Below, one piece after another: positions 34,223-42,983 of a DNA stretch of 64,000 nucleotides. This DNA comes from Albimonas sp963816545 (GTDB lineage: Bacteria > Pseudomonadota > Alphaproteobacteria > Rhodobacterales > Rhodobacteraceae). Position 1 is the stretch's first letter. The number at the start of each line of letters is the position of its first letter. The position numbers and the translations under genes were made by a program. The stretch is from the NCBI GenBank assembly GCA_963816545.1, contig CAWFLE010000006.1:186001-250000 (forward strand). The letters are read 5' to 3'. The notes beneath the pieces were generated by a model. That model did not search any database and had not been told where the DNA came from. It saw nothing but the letters and a program-made list of their open reading frames with translations.

Positions 34223-34532
34223 CTCCCCTCCATCTCGCCGCTTCGGGAGATGGAATCGGAGATCAGGCCGCAGGGGAACCCTTCAGCCGAGTCAGAGCTT
34301 TCGCGTGCCGGTATGAGGCGCGTAGCGAGGGGCGGCTGCCCGGCGCGCCCCGCCCCTCGCCGATCAGCGGGAGAGCTGGACTCCGCTTTCGCGGAGCCTC
34401 GGCGCCGCGGGCGCCGGCCACCGAGCGGGCGCTCCGGTCCCCGCGGCCGTGGCTAGGCGCGCCGTCCGTCGCAGGCCGCCGCGGGCGACCGGGCCGCTCC
34501 AGGCGGAACCGGCGCGCGGCGGCTCCGCCCGC

Positions 34533-36845
34533 CTAAGGCTCGCCCGCGCCTTCGTCTCCCTCCACCTCCGACAGCGCCGCATCCGGCAGCGCGAACACCA
34601 CGCGAAGTCGCCCGTTTTCAGGGGTCTCGACCCGCAGCTCGCCCCCGTGCAGCTCCGCGAAGCGCCGCACCAGCGCGTGCGCCAGCCCTCGCCCGACCGA
34701 GGCTGCGCCGCCCCCCGCCGGCTCGTCCGTCCAGATCTCCATCCCACTTCCCCGGCGCCGCGCGCCCGCCCGCACCTCCGCCCCCGGCGGCGCGCGGTGG
34801 ATCGCGTCCGCCACCAGGTTGAACAAAAGCTGGCGCACCCGCGCGGCGTCCTCGGACGAGGCCTCGTCCCCCGCCGCCTCGTCCCCCGCCTCCAGCGTCA
34901 GGGTCACGCCGCGCGCGCGCGCGCGACTCTGGGCCACCTCCAGCGCCGACGTCAGCGCCCCGCGCAGGCTTGCGGGTCCGATCGTCTCCTGCGACGGCCG
35001 CGGCAGGCGCAGCTCGGCCGCGCCCTCCATCGCCTCCCGCACCTCCGCCAGGGCGGCCGAGATCTCGGTCGCCGTCTCCGCCGCCTCCCGCTCTCCGGCT
35101 TGCAGCGCCCGCGCCGCCTCCGCCGCGATCGCGAGCGGCTCCGAGAGGCGTTCCGCGACCTGTTCCACGAGCCCCGCGCGGATGGCGTCCATCGCCTCCA
35201 GCGCCGCGATCCGCTCCCGCGTCGCGGTCTCCAGCCGCATGGCGTCCGTCACGTCCGAAAACGCCACCAGCACCGATCCGTCGGGCAGCGCCGCGACGCG
35301 CGCGCGCAGCCGCCGCCCGTCCGTCAGCGTCGCCTCCTCGGACCAGGCGGCGCGCAGTCCGGTCTGGTGGAAGAACTCCGACAGCCGCTCCCAGACGGGG
35401 CTCGCCCTGCTCCGGGCGCGGAACCGCTCCAGCGCCTCGTCAAGCCGCAGCCCCTCGGGCTCGGCGCCCGGATGGAAGCCCCACATGGCGGCGAAGGCGG
35501 GGTTGGCGAAGCGCGCCACCCCGTCAGGCCCGAAGGCGGCGACGCCCTCCTCCAGCCGGTCCATGACCGCGCGGCGGATTTCCGTCTCCGTCAGCCAGCG
35601 CCGCTCCAGCCGCGCCGCCTCCGAGACGTCCTCGAACAGGAAGGCCACCGCACCCTGCGTATGGGGGCGGGCGACCATGCGGATCTGCTCCTCGCCCGGC
35701 AGGTGCCACAGTTCCGTCCGCTCCCGCCGCCCGGCGGCGTCCGACGGGTCGTGCAGGCTCAGGAGGCCCTGCCGCCAGCCTGCGTAGTCGAGTTGGTCGG
35801 GGATCCTGCGGTTCTCCCGCAGCCGCTCCAGCACGTCCGGCAGCGTGGGGCGGCCGGCAAGCCAGGGGGGCTCCAGCCGCATCATCTCGGCGAAGGCGGG
35901 GTTGAACAGGCCGAGCCGCATCTCCCGGTCGAAGATCGCGAGGCCGATGCGCAGGTGGGCGAAGGTCTCGGTCAGCGTCTCCACGAAGCGCCGCAGCGCG
36001 CCCTCCGCGTGGACGGCGGCGGAGGCGTCGGCGCCGAAGCCGAGCGTCCCCCCGGAGGCGGAGGGGGTGCGGCGCAGATCGAACCAGCGGCGCTCGCCGG
36101 TCCGGGCGTCGAACACCGCCTGCCGGCCCTCGGGACGCTCGCCGCTCCCGGTCTCTCCGGCCTCGCCGCGGCGCAGCTCGGGCAGGGGGTCGGCCTCGGC
36201 CCCGGCGGGAGCGTCCTCCCTCGCGCCCGCCATGCGCCGGTAGCGGGCGTTGCCCCAGACGACCTGGCCCTCGCCGTCCCGCCGCCAGGCTAGGATCGGC
36301 GCGGCCTCCAGCGCTTCCAGCGCCGCGTCGCGCTCCTGCGCCATCCGCCCGATCTCCGCCCGAAGCCGCGCCAGCTCCCGCCGCGCTGGGCCTGCGGGCG
36401 CGATGAGCACCCGCGCCTCGCCCCCCTCCGTTACGCCCGAAACCTCCCACGCCCCTCCCTGCGGATCATCCGCGAGCAGGCGGAAGCCCAGCCCCTCATT
36501 CTCCAGCGCCCTCAGCGCCGTCTCCAGGCGTTCGGGACCTTCGACCGCGCTCAGGCCTGCGGCGACGGCCTCCGCCGCGCCTTGCGCGCCGCGCCTTCCC
36601 GCCGGGACCAGACGTCCGTCGGACAGCCGGAACGCTGCGCCGTCAGGCGCCGCGGTTGCGCCTCCCGCCGCGGACCGTCGGCGGCGCAGCAGTCCCACCA
36701 GCGCCGCCGCCGCCAGCCCGCCGGCCAGTCCGCTCAGCAGCGGCATCCACGTCCAGTCGACGGAGGCGGCCTGCATCTGCATCGCAAGCTCCGCCGCGCC
36801 GGCTCCCGTCGCCTCGACCAATGGCTCACTCCCAGAAAGCGTCAT
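34533..36845 (-). CDS. PAS-domain sensor protein with degenerate kinase core
   Basis: The 770-aa membrane protein has one N-terminal transmembrane helix (about 33-53), three or more PAS domains (around AFDRRYRRMAG, FDREMRLGLFNPAFAEM and FGPDGVARFANPAFAAMWGF), and an HATPase-like C-terminus. The dimerisation helix EQVAERLSEPLAIAAEA has no His where kinases have HExxxPL. The N-box (NLVADAIHRAPPG) and G-box are also altered, so ATP-dependent phosphorylation is doubtful. It may sense a redox or small-molecule signal and act by protein contact. The gene neighbours regB on the same strand (56-bp gap) and, before IS630 insertion, tsaE. Confidence 0.82.
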   Translation of the reverse strand: MTLSGSEPLVEATGAGAAELAMQMQAASVDWTWMPLLSGLAGGLAAAALVGLLRRRRSAAGGATAAPDGAAFRLSDGRLVPAGRRGAQGAAEAVAAGLSAVEGPERLETALRALENEGLGFRLLADDPQGGAWEVSGVTEGGEARVLIAPAGPARRELARLRAEIGRMAQERDAALEALEAAPILAWRRDGEGQVVWGNARYRRMAGAREDAPAGAEADPLPELRRGEAGETGSGERPEGRQAVFDARTGERRWFDLRRTPSASGGTLGFGADASAAVHAEGALRRFVETLTETFAHLRIGLAIFDREMRLGLFNPAFAEMMRLEPPWLAGRPTLPDVLERLRENRRIPDQLDYAGWRQGLLSLHDPSDAAGRRERTELWHLPGEEQIRMVARPHTQGAVAFLFEDVSEAARLERRWLTETEIRRAVMDRLEEGVAAFGPDGVARFANPAFAAMWGFHPGAEPEGLRLDEALERFRARSRASPVWERLSEFFHQTGLRAAWSEEATLTDGRRLRARVAALPDGSVLVAFSDVTDAMRLETATRERIAALEAMDAIRAGLVEQVAERLSEPLAIAAEAARALQAGEREAAETATEISAALAEVREAMEGAAELRLPRPSQETIGPASLRGALTSALEVAQSRARARGVTLTLEAGDEAAGDEASSEDAARVRQLLFNLVADAIHRAPPGAEVRAGARRRGSGMEIWTDEPAGGGAASVGRGLAHALVRRFAELHGGELRVETPENGRLRVVFALPDAALSEVEGDEGAGEP

Positions 36846-36901
36846 CCCGCCTCACCCCCGAGGCGGTCGTGCACTTCAACCTATATGCGATCCCGTTAGG
36901 C

Positions 36902-38356
36902 TCAAACGCTTCCGAGCGAGAAGGCGTCGTTGCGTCCCAGCCCCCCTTTCGGCCGCCCCTCCGGCAGGTCCAGCGCGCCACGGGGCCATACCGCCTCCAC
37001 CACCGCGCCGGTGGGCCGCGCCGCCTCGGGCGAAGCGTCGGCCTCCGCACGCCCCAAGGCGTCGGCGCCGTTGGCGAAGCTCACCCGGGCGCCGGTCCGC
37101 TCCAGCAACGTCTTGGCGATGAAGAGGCCGAGGCCCATCCCTTCATAGCCCGCGCGCGCCTCGGGCGGGGTTTCGGCTGCGTCGCCGCCGCGGGGATGGC
37201 GGCGCATGCGGTCGCGCACGAACGGATCGCCCAGACGCCCCAGCATGTCGGACCCGAAGCCCGGACCGTCGTCGCCCACCGCGATCCGGATCTGCTTCTC
37301 GTTCCAGTCGACGTCGATCCAGACCTTGTCCTCGGCGAAATCCACCGCGTTCTGCACCAGGTTCCTGAGCCCGTGGATCACCTCGGGGCGGCGCTGCACC
37401 TCCGGCTGCGGGGGCGGAGGATCTCCCATCGGCTCTCCCTGCAGCCGCAGGATCACGCTCTTGCCCCGCCGGCGGTGCGGCCCCGCGGCCTCCTCCACCA
37501 GCTGATAGACCGGCGTGGTCCTGACCTGCCGGTCGTCCTTGCCGCTGGCCGACAACTCGCGCAGGATCTCCCGGCACCGCTCGGCCTGGGCGCGGATCAG
37601 CGCCACGTCCTCGGCGAGTTCGGGGTCGTCCTTCAGCTCCCGCGCCAGCTCGCCGGACACCAGCTTGATGGTGGCGAGCGGCGTGCCCAGCTCATGCGCC
37701 GCCGCAGCCGCCAGGCCCCCGATGGCGGTCAGCCGCTGCTCCCGCCCCAGCGCGTCCTGCGCGGCCGCGAGCGCCTGGGTCATGGTCCACATCTCGGCCG
37801 TCACCCGCCGCGCGTAGCCCGCGAGGAACACGATGGCGATGGCCAGCGCCGCCCAGCTCCCGGCGACGATCAGGTCCGGCGGATCCACCGGCGAGCCGTC
37901 CGCGAAGCGCAGCGGCACGTAGACCAGCGCCAGCAGCGACACCTCCGCCGCCGCGAACCCGCCCAGGATCAGCGTGGAGCGCAGCGTCAGCGCGGTGGCC
38001 GAGACGATCACCGGCGCCAGCACCAGCACCGCGAACGGGTTGGTCAGCCCGCCCGTCAGGAAAAGCAGCACCCCGAGCTGGGCGAGGTCGAACAGCTGCG
38101 TCAGCGCCGTCCCCCGCTCCGACAGCCGCTTGTTGTGGGGATGGATCGCCTGCGCCACGATGTTCAGGCAGACCGAGGCGGCGATGGCCCCGAAGCATAG
38201 CCCCGTCGGCAGCTCCATACCCAGCCACAGGTCCGCGACCAGAAGCGCGGCCGCCTGACCCGCCGCGGCCAGCCAGCGCAGGGTGGTCAGGGTCCTGAGC
38301 CGGACCCAGTCTCCGCGCGCCGCCGCCGCGCCGCTGAACTGCAGCCGATCCGCCAT
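36902..38356 (-). CDS. regB: Redox sensor histidine kinase RegB/PrrB
   Basis: The 484-aa kinase has six transmembrane segments and the quinone-binding motif GGLTNPF. The phosphoacceptor His is in AAAHELGTPLATIKLV, the redox-active Cys in QAERCREILRELS, and there is a full HATPase with GDDGPGFG and GMGLGLFIAKTLLERTGA. It senses the ubiquinone pool and oxygen tension and phosphorylates RegA, controlling photosynthesis, respiration, CO2 and N2 fixation genes. ATG 38356 is the start; an upstream in-frame extension reads as low-complexity sequence. It is transcribed divergently from senC-regA. The C-terminal tail is longer than usual by about 30 residues. Confidence 0.93.
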   Translation of the reverse strand: MADRLQFSGAAAARGDWVRLRTLTTLRWLAAAGQAAALLVADLWLGMELPTGLCFGAIAASVCLNIVAQAIHPHNKRLSERGTALTQLFDLAQLGVLLFLTGGLTNPFAVLVLAPVIVSATALTLRSTLILGGFAAAEVSLLALVYVPLRFADGSPVDPPDLIVAGSWAALAIAIVFLAGYARRVTAEMWTMTQALAAAQDALGREQRLTAIGGLAAAAAHELGTPLATIKLVSGELARELKDDPELAEDVALIRAQAERCREILRELSASGKDDRQVRTTPVYQLVEEAAGPHRRRGKSVILRLQGEPMGDPPPPQPEVQRRPEVIHGLRNLVQNAVDFAEDKVWIDVDWNEKQIRIAVGDDGPGFGSDMLGRLGDPFVRDRMRRHPRGGDAAETPPEARAGYEGMGLGLFIAKTLLERTGARVSFANGADALGRAEADASPEAARPTGAVVEAVWPRGALDLPEGRPKGGLGRNDAFSLGSV

Positions 38357-38671
38357 GCCGCCTCGATAGCACCGGGGCTGGGTGCGGGGAAGCGTCGTCG
38401 GCGCCTCCGTGCGTTCTTCAGCGGCGCTCGGCTTGCACCCGCCGTGCTGCGGGCCTTCGTCCGAGGCGCGTTGCCGGGCCTGCGCCAGACCTCCGGTCCG
38501 CCTTCGCGTTCCCTCCGGGCGCCCGACGGTCCGCTGACCCCTTCCGCCCGGATCGGGCGACTCCGCCCCACCGGCGCGGCGGCCCCCTCCGCGACCCGGC
38601 GTCGCGAGGGGGTTCCCCCGGCTGTCCTTTCCGGCGCATATCCTGCCCGATAGGGAAGAGGAGGACGCCCC

Positions 38672-39316
38672 ATGGCCCGCGCTTCGACCGTCCAGTACGC
38701 CGCAGGCCTCGGCCTCGCCGCCGTCGTCCTCGGCCTCGGCGCCGCCGTCTGGTTCGCCTTCTCGCCTTCGACCGGCCCCGACGACCGGTTCGCCGGATGC
38801 CGCGCCGCCCGCGTCGCCGGCGGCTCCATGACGATCGGCGGCCCCTTCGAGATGACGAAGGCCGGAACCGGCGAGCGGGTGACCGAGGCCGAGGTGATCG
38901 ACCGCCCCACGCTTCTCTATTTCGGCTACACCTTCTGCCCCGACGTCTGCCCATTCGACACGGCCGACATGGCCATGGCGACGGACATCCTCGCCGAGCG
39001 GGGCATCGACGTGAAGCCGGTGTTCGTGACCGTCGACCCGGAACGGGACACGGTCGAGGCGCTCGGGGATTATGTGGAGGCGGTGCATCCGAAGATGATC
39101 GGCCTCACCGGCTCGGCCGAGGACGTGGAGCGCATCGCGCAGGCCTGGAAGGTCTACTACGCCAAGGCCGGCGACGACCCCGACACCTACCTGATGGACC
39201 ACTCGACCTTCACCTACCTCGCCGCCCCCGGCGAGGGCTTTCTGGAGGTGTACCGAAGGGACACGACCCCCGAGCAGATGGCGGACTCGGTCCAGTGCTT
39301 CGCGGAGCGGCTCTGA
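38672..39316 (+). CDS. senC: SCO1/SenC (PrrC) copper-binding protein
   Basis: The 214-aa membrane-anchored protein has an N-terminal transmembrane helix (7-30) and the copper ligands CPDVCP (FGYTFCPDVCPFDTAD) plus the distal His in LMDHSTFTYL. It delivers copper to the CuA or CuB site of cytochrome oxidase and influences redox signalling through RegB. GGAAGAGGAGG precedes the ATG. It lies between regB (divergent, 315-bp gap) and regA, the standard Rhodobacter order. 38357-38671 should hold both divergent promoters; no convincing boxes are visible there. Confidence 0.92.
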   Translation: MARASTVQYAAGLGLAAVVLGLGAAVWFAFSPSTGPDDRFAGCRAARVAGGSMTIGGPFEMTKAGTGERVTEAEVIDRPTLLYFGYTFCPDVCPFDTADMAMATDILAERGIDVKPVFVTVDPERDTVEALGDYVEAVHPKMIGLTGSAEDVERIAQAWKVYYAKAGDDPDTYLMDHSTFTYLAAPGEGFLEVYRRDTTPEQMADSVQCFAERL

Positions 39317-39376
39317 GTCCCGCCTCGCAACGGTTCGGGATGGACGCCGGAAAAGGCCGCGAATCGTCGCAGGCCT

Positions 39377-39404
39377 TTGACAAGGTCGCGAAATTCCATA
39401 GTGT
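39377..39404 (+). promoter_or_regulatory. Possible sigma70 promoter for regA
   Basis: TTGACA at 39377-39382 is a perfect -35 box. TAGTGT lies 16 nt downstream as a weak -10. It falls within the 127-bp senC-regA gap and would give regA its own transcript. Confidence 0.45.
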
Positions 39405-39443
39405 CCCGCGCAACGCAAGAAGCGGATCGGAGAGACGCGCGCC

Positions 39444-40010
39444 ATGACCGAGGATGACGACATCCGCGAGCCGCGGGACCTGGGCCCCGACCGCTCCCTG
39501 CTGGTGCTGGACGACGACGAGCCCTTCCGCCGCCGCCTCGCCCGCGCCATGGAGCGGCGCGGCTTCGAGGTGACGATGGCCGAGAGCGTGGCCGAAGGGA
39601 TGGCCATGGTCCGCCGCACGCCGCCCGCCTACGCGGTGGTGGACCTGCGGCTGGAGGACGGCAACGGCCTCGACGTGGTGGAGGCCCTGCGTGAGGCGCG
39701 CCCCGACAGCCGCATCGTGGTCCTTACGGGCTACGGCGCCATCGCCACGGCGGTGGCCGCGGTGAAGATCGGCGCCACCGATTACCTCGCCAAGCCGGCG
39801 GATGCCGACGACGTGGAGTCGGCGCTGCTGGCCAATGGCGAGGTGAAGCCCCCCCCGCCCGAGAACCCCATGTCCGCCGATCGCGTACGGTGGGAGCATA
39901 TCCAGCGGGTGTTCGAACTCTGCGACCGCAACGTCTCCGAGACGGCCCGTCGGTTGAACATGCACCGCCGCACGCTTCAGCGGATACTGGCCAAGCGCAG
40001 CCCCCGCTGA
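39444..40010 (+). CDS. regA: Response regulator RegA/PrrA
   Basis: The 188-aa regulator has a receiver domain with the phosphorylation Asp in YAVVDLRLEDGNGLDVV, a conserved Thr in VVLTGYG and Lys in YLAKPAD. A proline linker (PPPPENP) leads to a Fis-type helix-turn-helix, NVSETARRLNMHRRTLQRILAKR, which is nearly invariant in RegA proteins. Phosphorylated by RegB, it activates or represses energy-metabolism genes under low oxygen. 40011-40324 downstream has no gene and ends at an IS3 remnant. Confidence 0.94.
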   Translation: MTEDDDIREPRDLGPDRSLLVLDDDEPFRRRLARAMERRGFEVTMAESVAEGMAMVRRTPPAYAVVDLRLEDGNGLDVVEALREARPDSRIVVLTGYGAIATAVAAVKIGATDYLAKPADADDVESALLANGEVKPPPPENPMSADRVRWEHIQRVFELCDRNVSETARRLNMHRRTLQRILAKRSPR

Positions 40011-40324
40011 TCCTTGAGAGGCGAGAAGCCATCGCGCCGAGGACCCCGGCGACCCCGGACGAGATCATGAACCGCGCGACCCCGGCGGACGCTGCGACCC
40101 GTGCGGGCGCGGCTTGCCCGGCGGTTGAGGACGAGGACGCACTCGGGGCGTGCGGGTCTCGGGCCTAAGGCCAGCTGACGGGCGGGCGCAGGGGAACGGG
40201 CGCGCCGGGGACAAGCGGCAGCCCGAAGGTCGCTCATTCGGTCATGACCTGCACCGAACCTCAATGCCTTCGTCGTCTCCGCTCCTCTCCCAACCAGGAA
40301 AATCGTAGCGGGAAACTCCAGCTA

Positions 40325-40659
40325 TCGCGATGCAGTTCTCAGGGGGCGGGGCATGATTTCCGGGGCGATGCCGCTTGCATTTCCAGCCTGTTCTTCTCGG
40401 CGCATTCGGCGGGCGGGATGTTCCCGGAGGCCGGAGTGCGGGCGGTAGCGGTTGAAGTCATGCTGCCAGACGCAGATCCGCTCGCGGGCGTCGCGGAGCG
40501 ATGAGAACAGCGTTTCATTGAGCAGTTCGTCCCGCATCCGGCCCTGAAAGCTCTCGGCGAAGGCGTGTCTCGGGTCGGCTTTCCCGCCGCGATGTATCGC
40601 CAGTCCAGCTTCTCCGCCTGCGCGAAGGTCAGCATGGCGTTCGAGGTGAGCTCCGTGCC
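40325..40659 (-). pseudogene. IS3-family OrfB, C-terminal half (split by IS110)
   Basis: The segment reads GTELTSNAMLTFAQAEKLDWRYIAAGKP, then in a second frame FAESFQGRMRDELLNETLFSSL and RYRPHSGLREHPARRM. It contains the catalytic Glu region of the OrfB rve domain. The N-terminal half continues on the other side of the IS110 element at 42290, and the break falls in the SDNGTE catalytic motif. An additional frameshift near 40570 means the IS3 was already damaged or has decayed since. Confidence 0.75.
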
Positions 40660-40796
40660 GTAGCACATCGGGAAGCGGTCGGTTGAGGAGGCCATGTCCG
40701 GCTGCGTAGCCCCCACGCAGCGCAGCAGTCGGCCATGGCGGGGCTCGAGGTCTCTTACGGTGATGTGGCCAGACGCCACCGCAGAGGAGACCGACC

Positions 40797-42056
40797 ATGA
40801 CCTTGGCCAAGAATATGCCCGAACACGCCGTCCTGGTAGCGATCGACATCGCCAAGCACCGCAACGAGATCCTGATCGAGGCGCCCGGACGGGTCCGCCG
40901 ACGGCGCCTCACGGTGCTGAACACGCGGGCTGACCACGACCGTCTGGTGGAGACGCTCGCGGCGTTCGAAGCTCCCGTCGTCGCCGGCTTCGAGGCGACC
41001 GGCAACTACCATCGGCCGCTGGCGCACCGGCTGCTCTCCGAGGGCGTCGACCTGAGGCTGATCTCCTCGCTCGCCCTTGCGCGCACCCGCGAGGCGATCA
41101 CGGGCGGCTGGGACAAGAACGATCCGAAGGATGCCCGGATCATCCTGCACATGCTGCGGATCGGACATGTCCAGCGCTGCTGCGATCCGCTCGCGCATGG
41201 GCTCGTCGACATCCAGGAGCTCTCGAAGACCCACGAGGCGATCTCGAAGGCGAAGACCGAGCTCTGGCATCGGCTCCTCACCCACTACCTGCCGCTCTAC
41301 TTCCCCGAGGCCGAGCGGTTCCACGGCAATGCCCGCAGCGACTGGTTCCTCGCCTTCCTCGAGATGTTCCCGGTCCCGGCGATGATCACCGCGCACGAGA
41401 AGGACGCCTTCATAGCGGCCGCCTGGGAGGTGGCGGGGCGCAAGGTGTCCAAGCACCGCCTGCTCTCGGATATCCACGAGACGGCGCAGGCGTCGATCGG
41501 CCTGCCGGTCGACCCATCCTCCGACGCCGTCGTCATGTTCCGCATGGCGCCCGCCGAGGGCCGAAGCCTGATCCGGCAGCGCAACGAGATCGAGCGGCGG
41601 GCGGAAGCCATGCTCGCGGACGATCGGCACTACCGGCTGCTCCGCACCATCCCCGGCGTCGGGCCGATCAACGCGCTGACCATCCTCGCGGAGGCTGGCG
41701 ATCTTCGACGCTTCGCCCATCATCGCCAGTTCCTGAAGTGCTGCGGCCTCGATCTCTCGACCCAGCAGTCCGGCCAGTTCCGCGGTCAGACGAAGCTCTC
41801 CAAGTTCGGGAACGCGCGCCTGCGCCGGGCCCTCTGGATGGCCGGGCAGATCGCGATCCGCCAACGCGACAACAGCTTCAGATCCAAGTTCGAGCGGTAC
41901 ATCGCGCGGGACCGGGACAACGCTGATCTCCGCCGAAAGGCGCTCACCGCGATCGCCGCCAAGATGGCGCGCACCGCGCACGCGGTCGTCAAACGCGGCG
42001 TCGACCACCCTCCCTTCTTCGAAGGGGCGGCGCCAGGCGGGAGGACCCCTCTCTGA
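40797..42056 (+). CDS. IS110-family RNA-guided transposase
   Basis: The 419-aa enzyme has the N-terminal RuvC-like DEDD domain: Asp in VLVAIDIAKHRNEIL, Glu in VAGFEATGNYHRPLAH, and DKNDPKDARII. The C-terminal Tnp domain has the conserved Ser in LSTQQSGQFRGQTKLSKFGNARLRRALWMAG. Members use a bridge RNA from the element's own non-coding end to pair with both donor and target DNA. GAGGAG lies before the ATG. The frame is intact and all catalytic residues are present, so this is one of the few elements in the window that could still be active. Confidence 0.9.
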   Translation: MTLAKNMPEHAVLVAIDIAKHRNEILIEAPGRVRRRRLTVLNTRADHDRLVETLAAFEAPVVAGFEATGNYHRPLAHRLLSEGVDLRLISSLALARTREAITGGWDKNDPKDARIILHMLRIGHVQRCCDPLAHGLVDIQELSKTHEAISKAKTELWHRLLTHYLPLYFPEAERFHGNARSDWFLAFLEMFPVPAMITAHEKDAFIAAAWEVAGRKVSKHRLLSDIHETAQASIGLPVDPSSDAVVMFRMAPAEGRSLIRQRNEIERRAEAMLADDRHYRLLRTIPGVGPINALTILAEAGDLRRFAHHRQFLKCCGLDLSTQQSGQFRGQTKLSKFGNARLRRALWMAGQIAIRQRDNSFRSKFERYIARDRDNADLRRKALTAIAAKMARTAHAVVKRGVDHPPFFEGAAPGGRTPL

Positions 42057-42289
42057 CAGAGCCGTCGGGACGCCTCGCGATCCCGTAGATAATGTTCGGG
42101 TCTTCCGCCTGGATCTGGATCTCGTGTTGAGGACGGTCGGGGCCGCTCGGCCGGACCCCGGGTTTGCTATGGTCGAGACCGCTTCCTTGACGGCGGAAGC
42201 CGCTTGGATCGCGCTGAAAGCCGCGCCGGAACGCTTCGGCGCGAAGAGATCTCTCGCCCCCGCTCCCCCTGCTCCTGCCGACATAGGAC
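42057..42289 (+). ncRNA. Candidate bridge RNA region of the IS110-family element
   Basis: This 233-bp non-coding end is the longer of the two. It contains strong potential hairpins, for example GGTCGGGGCCGC with TCGGCCGGACC (about 42130-42160) and GCTTCC with GGAAGC (about 42180-42205). Downstream placement resembles the IS1111 group, where the guide RNA lies between gene and right end. The RNA itself is inferred from the family; no transcript evidence is available. Confidence 0.45.
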
Positions 42290-42983
42290 GTTGGCGCTGA
42301 CCGCGATGCGGGCTTGCCGCGCCGGGTGATCACCGTGTCTAGTTCGCGGACGACGCGGTGGCCGGAGAGCGACGTGCAAGCCACCAGCGCCAGGCGCTCG
42401 CGGCCGTAGTCGTCGACCACCGCCAGCACCCTGATGCGGCGCCCGTAGGCCAGCGCGTCGCTAAGTCGAGGCTCCAGCGCATGTTCGGAGCGTCCGGCGC
42501 CAGCATCGGCCGACGCGTGCCGAGCGCCCGCTTGCGCCCTCCGCGCCGCCGCGCCTGGAGCCGCTCCTCGCGATAGAGCCGCCTCAGCTTCTTGAGGTTC
42601 ATCACGATCCCCTGCCGCTCCAGCATGACATGGATGCGCCGGCAGCCGAATCGCCGCCGCTCGACCGCCACGGCCTTCATCGCGGTTCGCGCCTCGGCGT
42701 CGTCCGGGCGAGCCCTGCGATAGCGCCCGCTGGACCGATCCACCGCCAGCGCCTGGCACGCCCCGCGCTGGCTCACCCCGCGGATCGCCAAGACCTGCGC
42801 CACCGCCTCCCGCTTCGCACCGGGCGTCACCATTTTCTTGCCGCGACATCCTTGCGCCTTCAGCCGCCGCGTATCCGACACCTCCAGCCCCCCAGCGCGC
42901 CTTGAACTTATAGAACGTCGTCGAGCTGACAGCGTGCTTCGGCAGACATCGGCCGTCGACATTCCGGCCTCCTGGAGCGGACC
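42290..42983 (-). pseudogene. IS3-family OrfA end and OrfB N-terminal half (split by IS110)
   Basis: OrfB begins MVTPGAKREAVAQVLAIRGVSQRGACQALAVDRSS and continues MNLKKLRRLYREERLQARRRGG, ending at the second catalytic motif (VSAN where VSDN is expected). A frame change lies near 42460. Upstream, KHAVSSTTFYKFKARWG and LEVSDTRRLKAQGCRGKK belong to OrfA, again in two frames. The other half is at 40325-40659. The OrfA start is cut by the IS66 remnant at about 42983. Confidence 0.75.

Larger units (their letters stand above)
33160..34313 (-). mobile_element. IS630-family insertion sequence, copy A
   Basis: The ends are TACCGCCGCGCCTAACC (33160) and, inverted, TACCGGCACGCGAAAGC (ending 34313). They share the TACCG start and match the ends of copy B at 53088-54256. 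TA dinucleotides at both ends fit the TA target of IS630. It separates tsaE from the PAS sensor gene. Outside it, 33038-33159 and 34314-34532 contain no genes. Confidence 0.8.
40660..42289 (+). mobile_element. IS110-family insertion sequence inside an IS3 transposase gene
   Basis: The boundaries are set by the interrupted IS3 OrfB: its sequence stops at about 42290 and resumes at about 40659. The element is thus about 1630 bp, with one intact transposase gene, 137 bp of upstream and 233 bp of downstream non-coding sequence. There are no long terminal inverted repeats and no obvious target duplication, as expected for this family, which recombines through RNA-guided target recognition. Confidence 0.8.

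Noticed and set aside
38357..39619. A 5' extension of regB by about 420 codons
   Set aside because: The extension is opposite senC and the start of regA, lacks protein character, and RegB homology starts exactly at ATG 38356.
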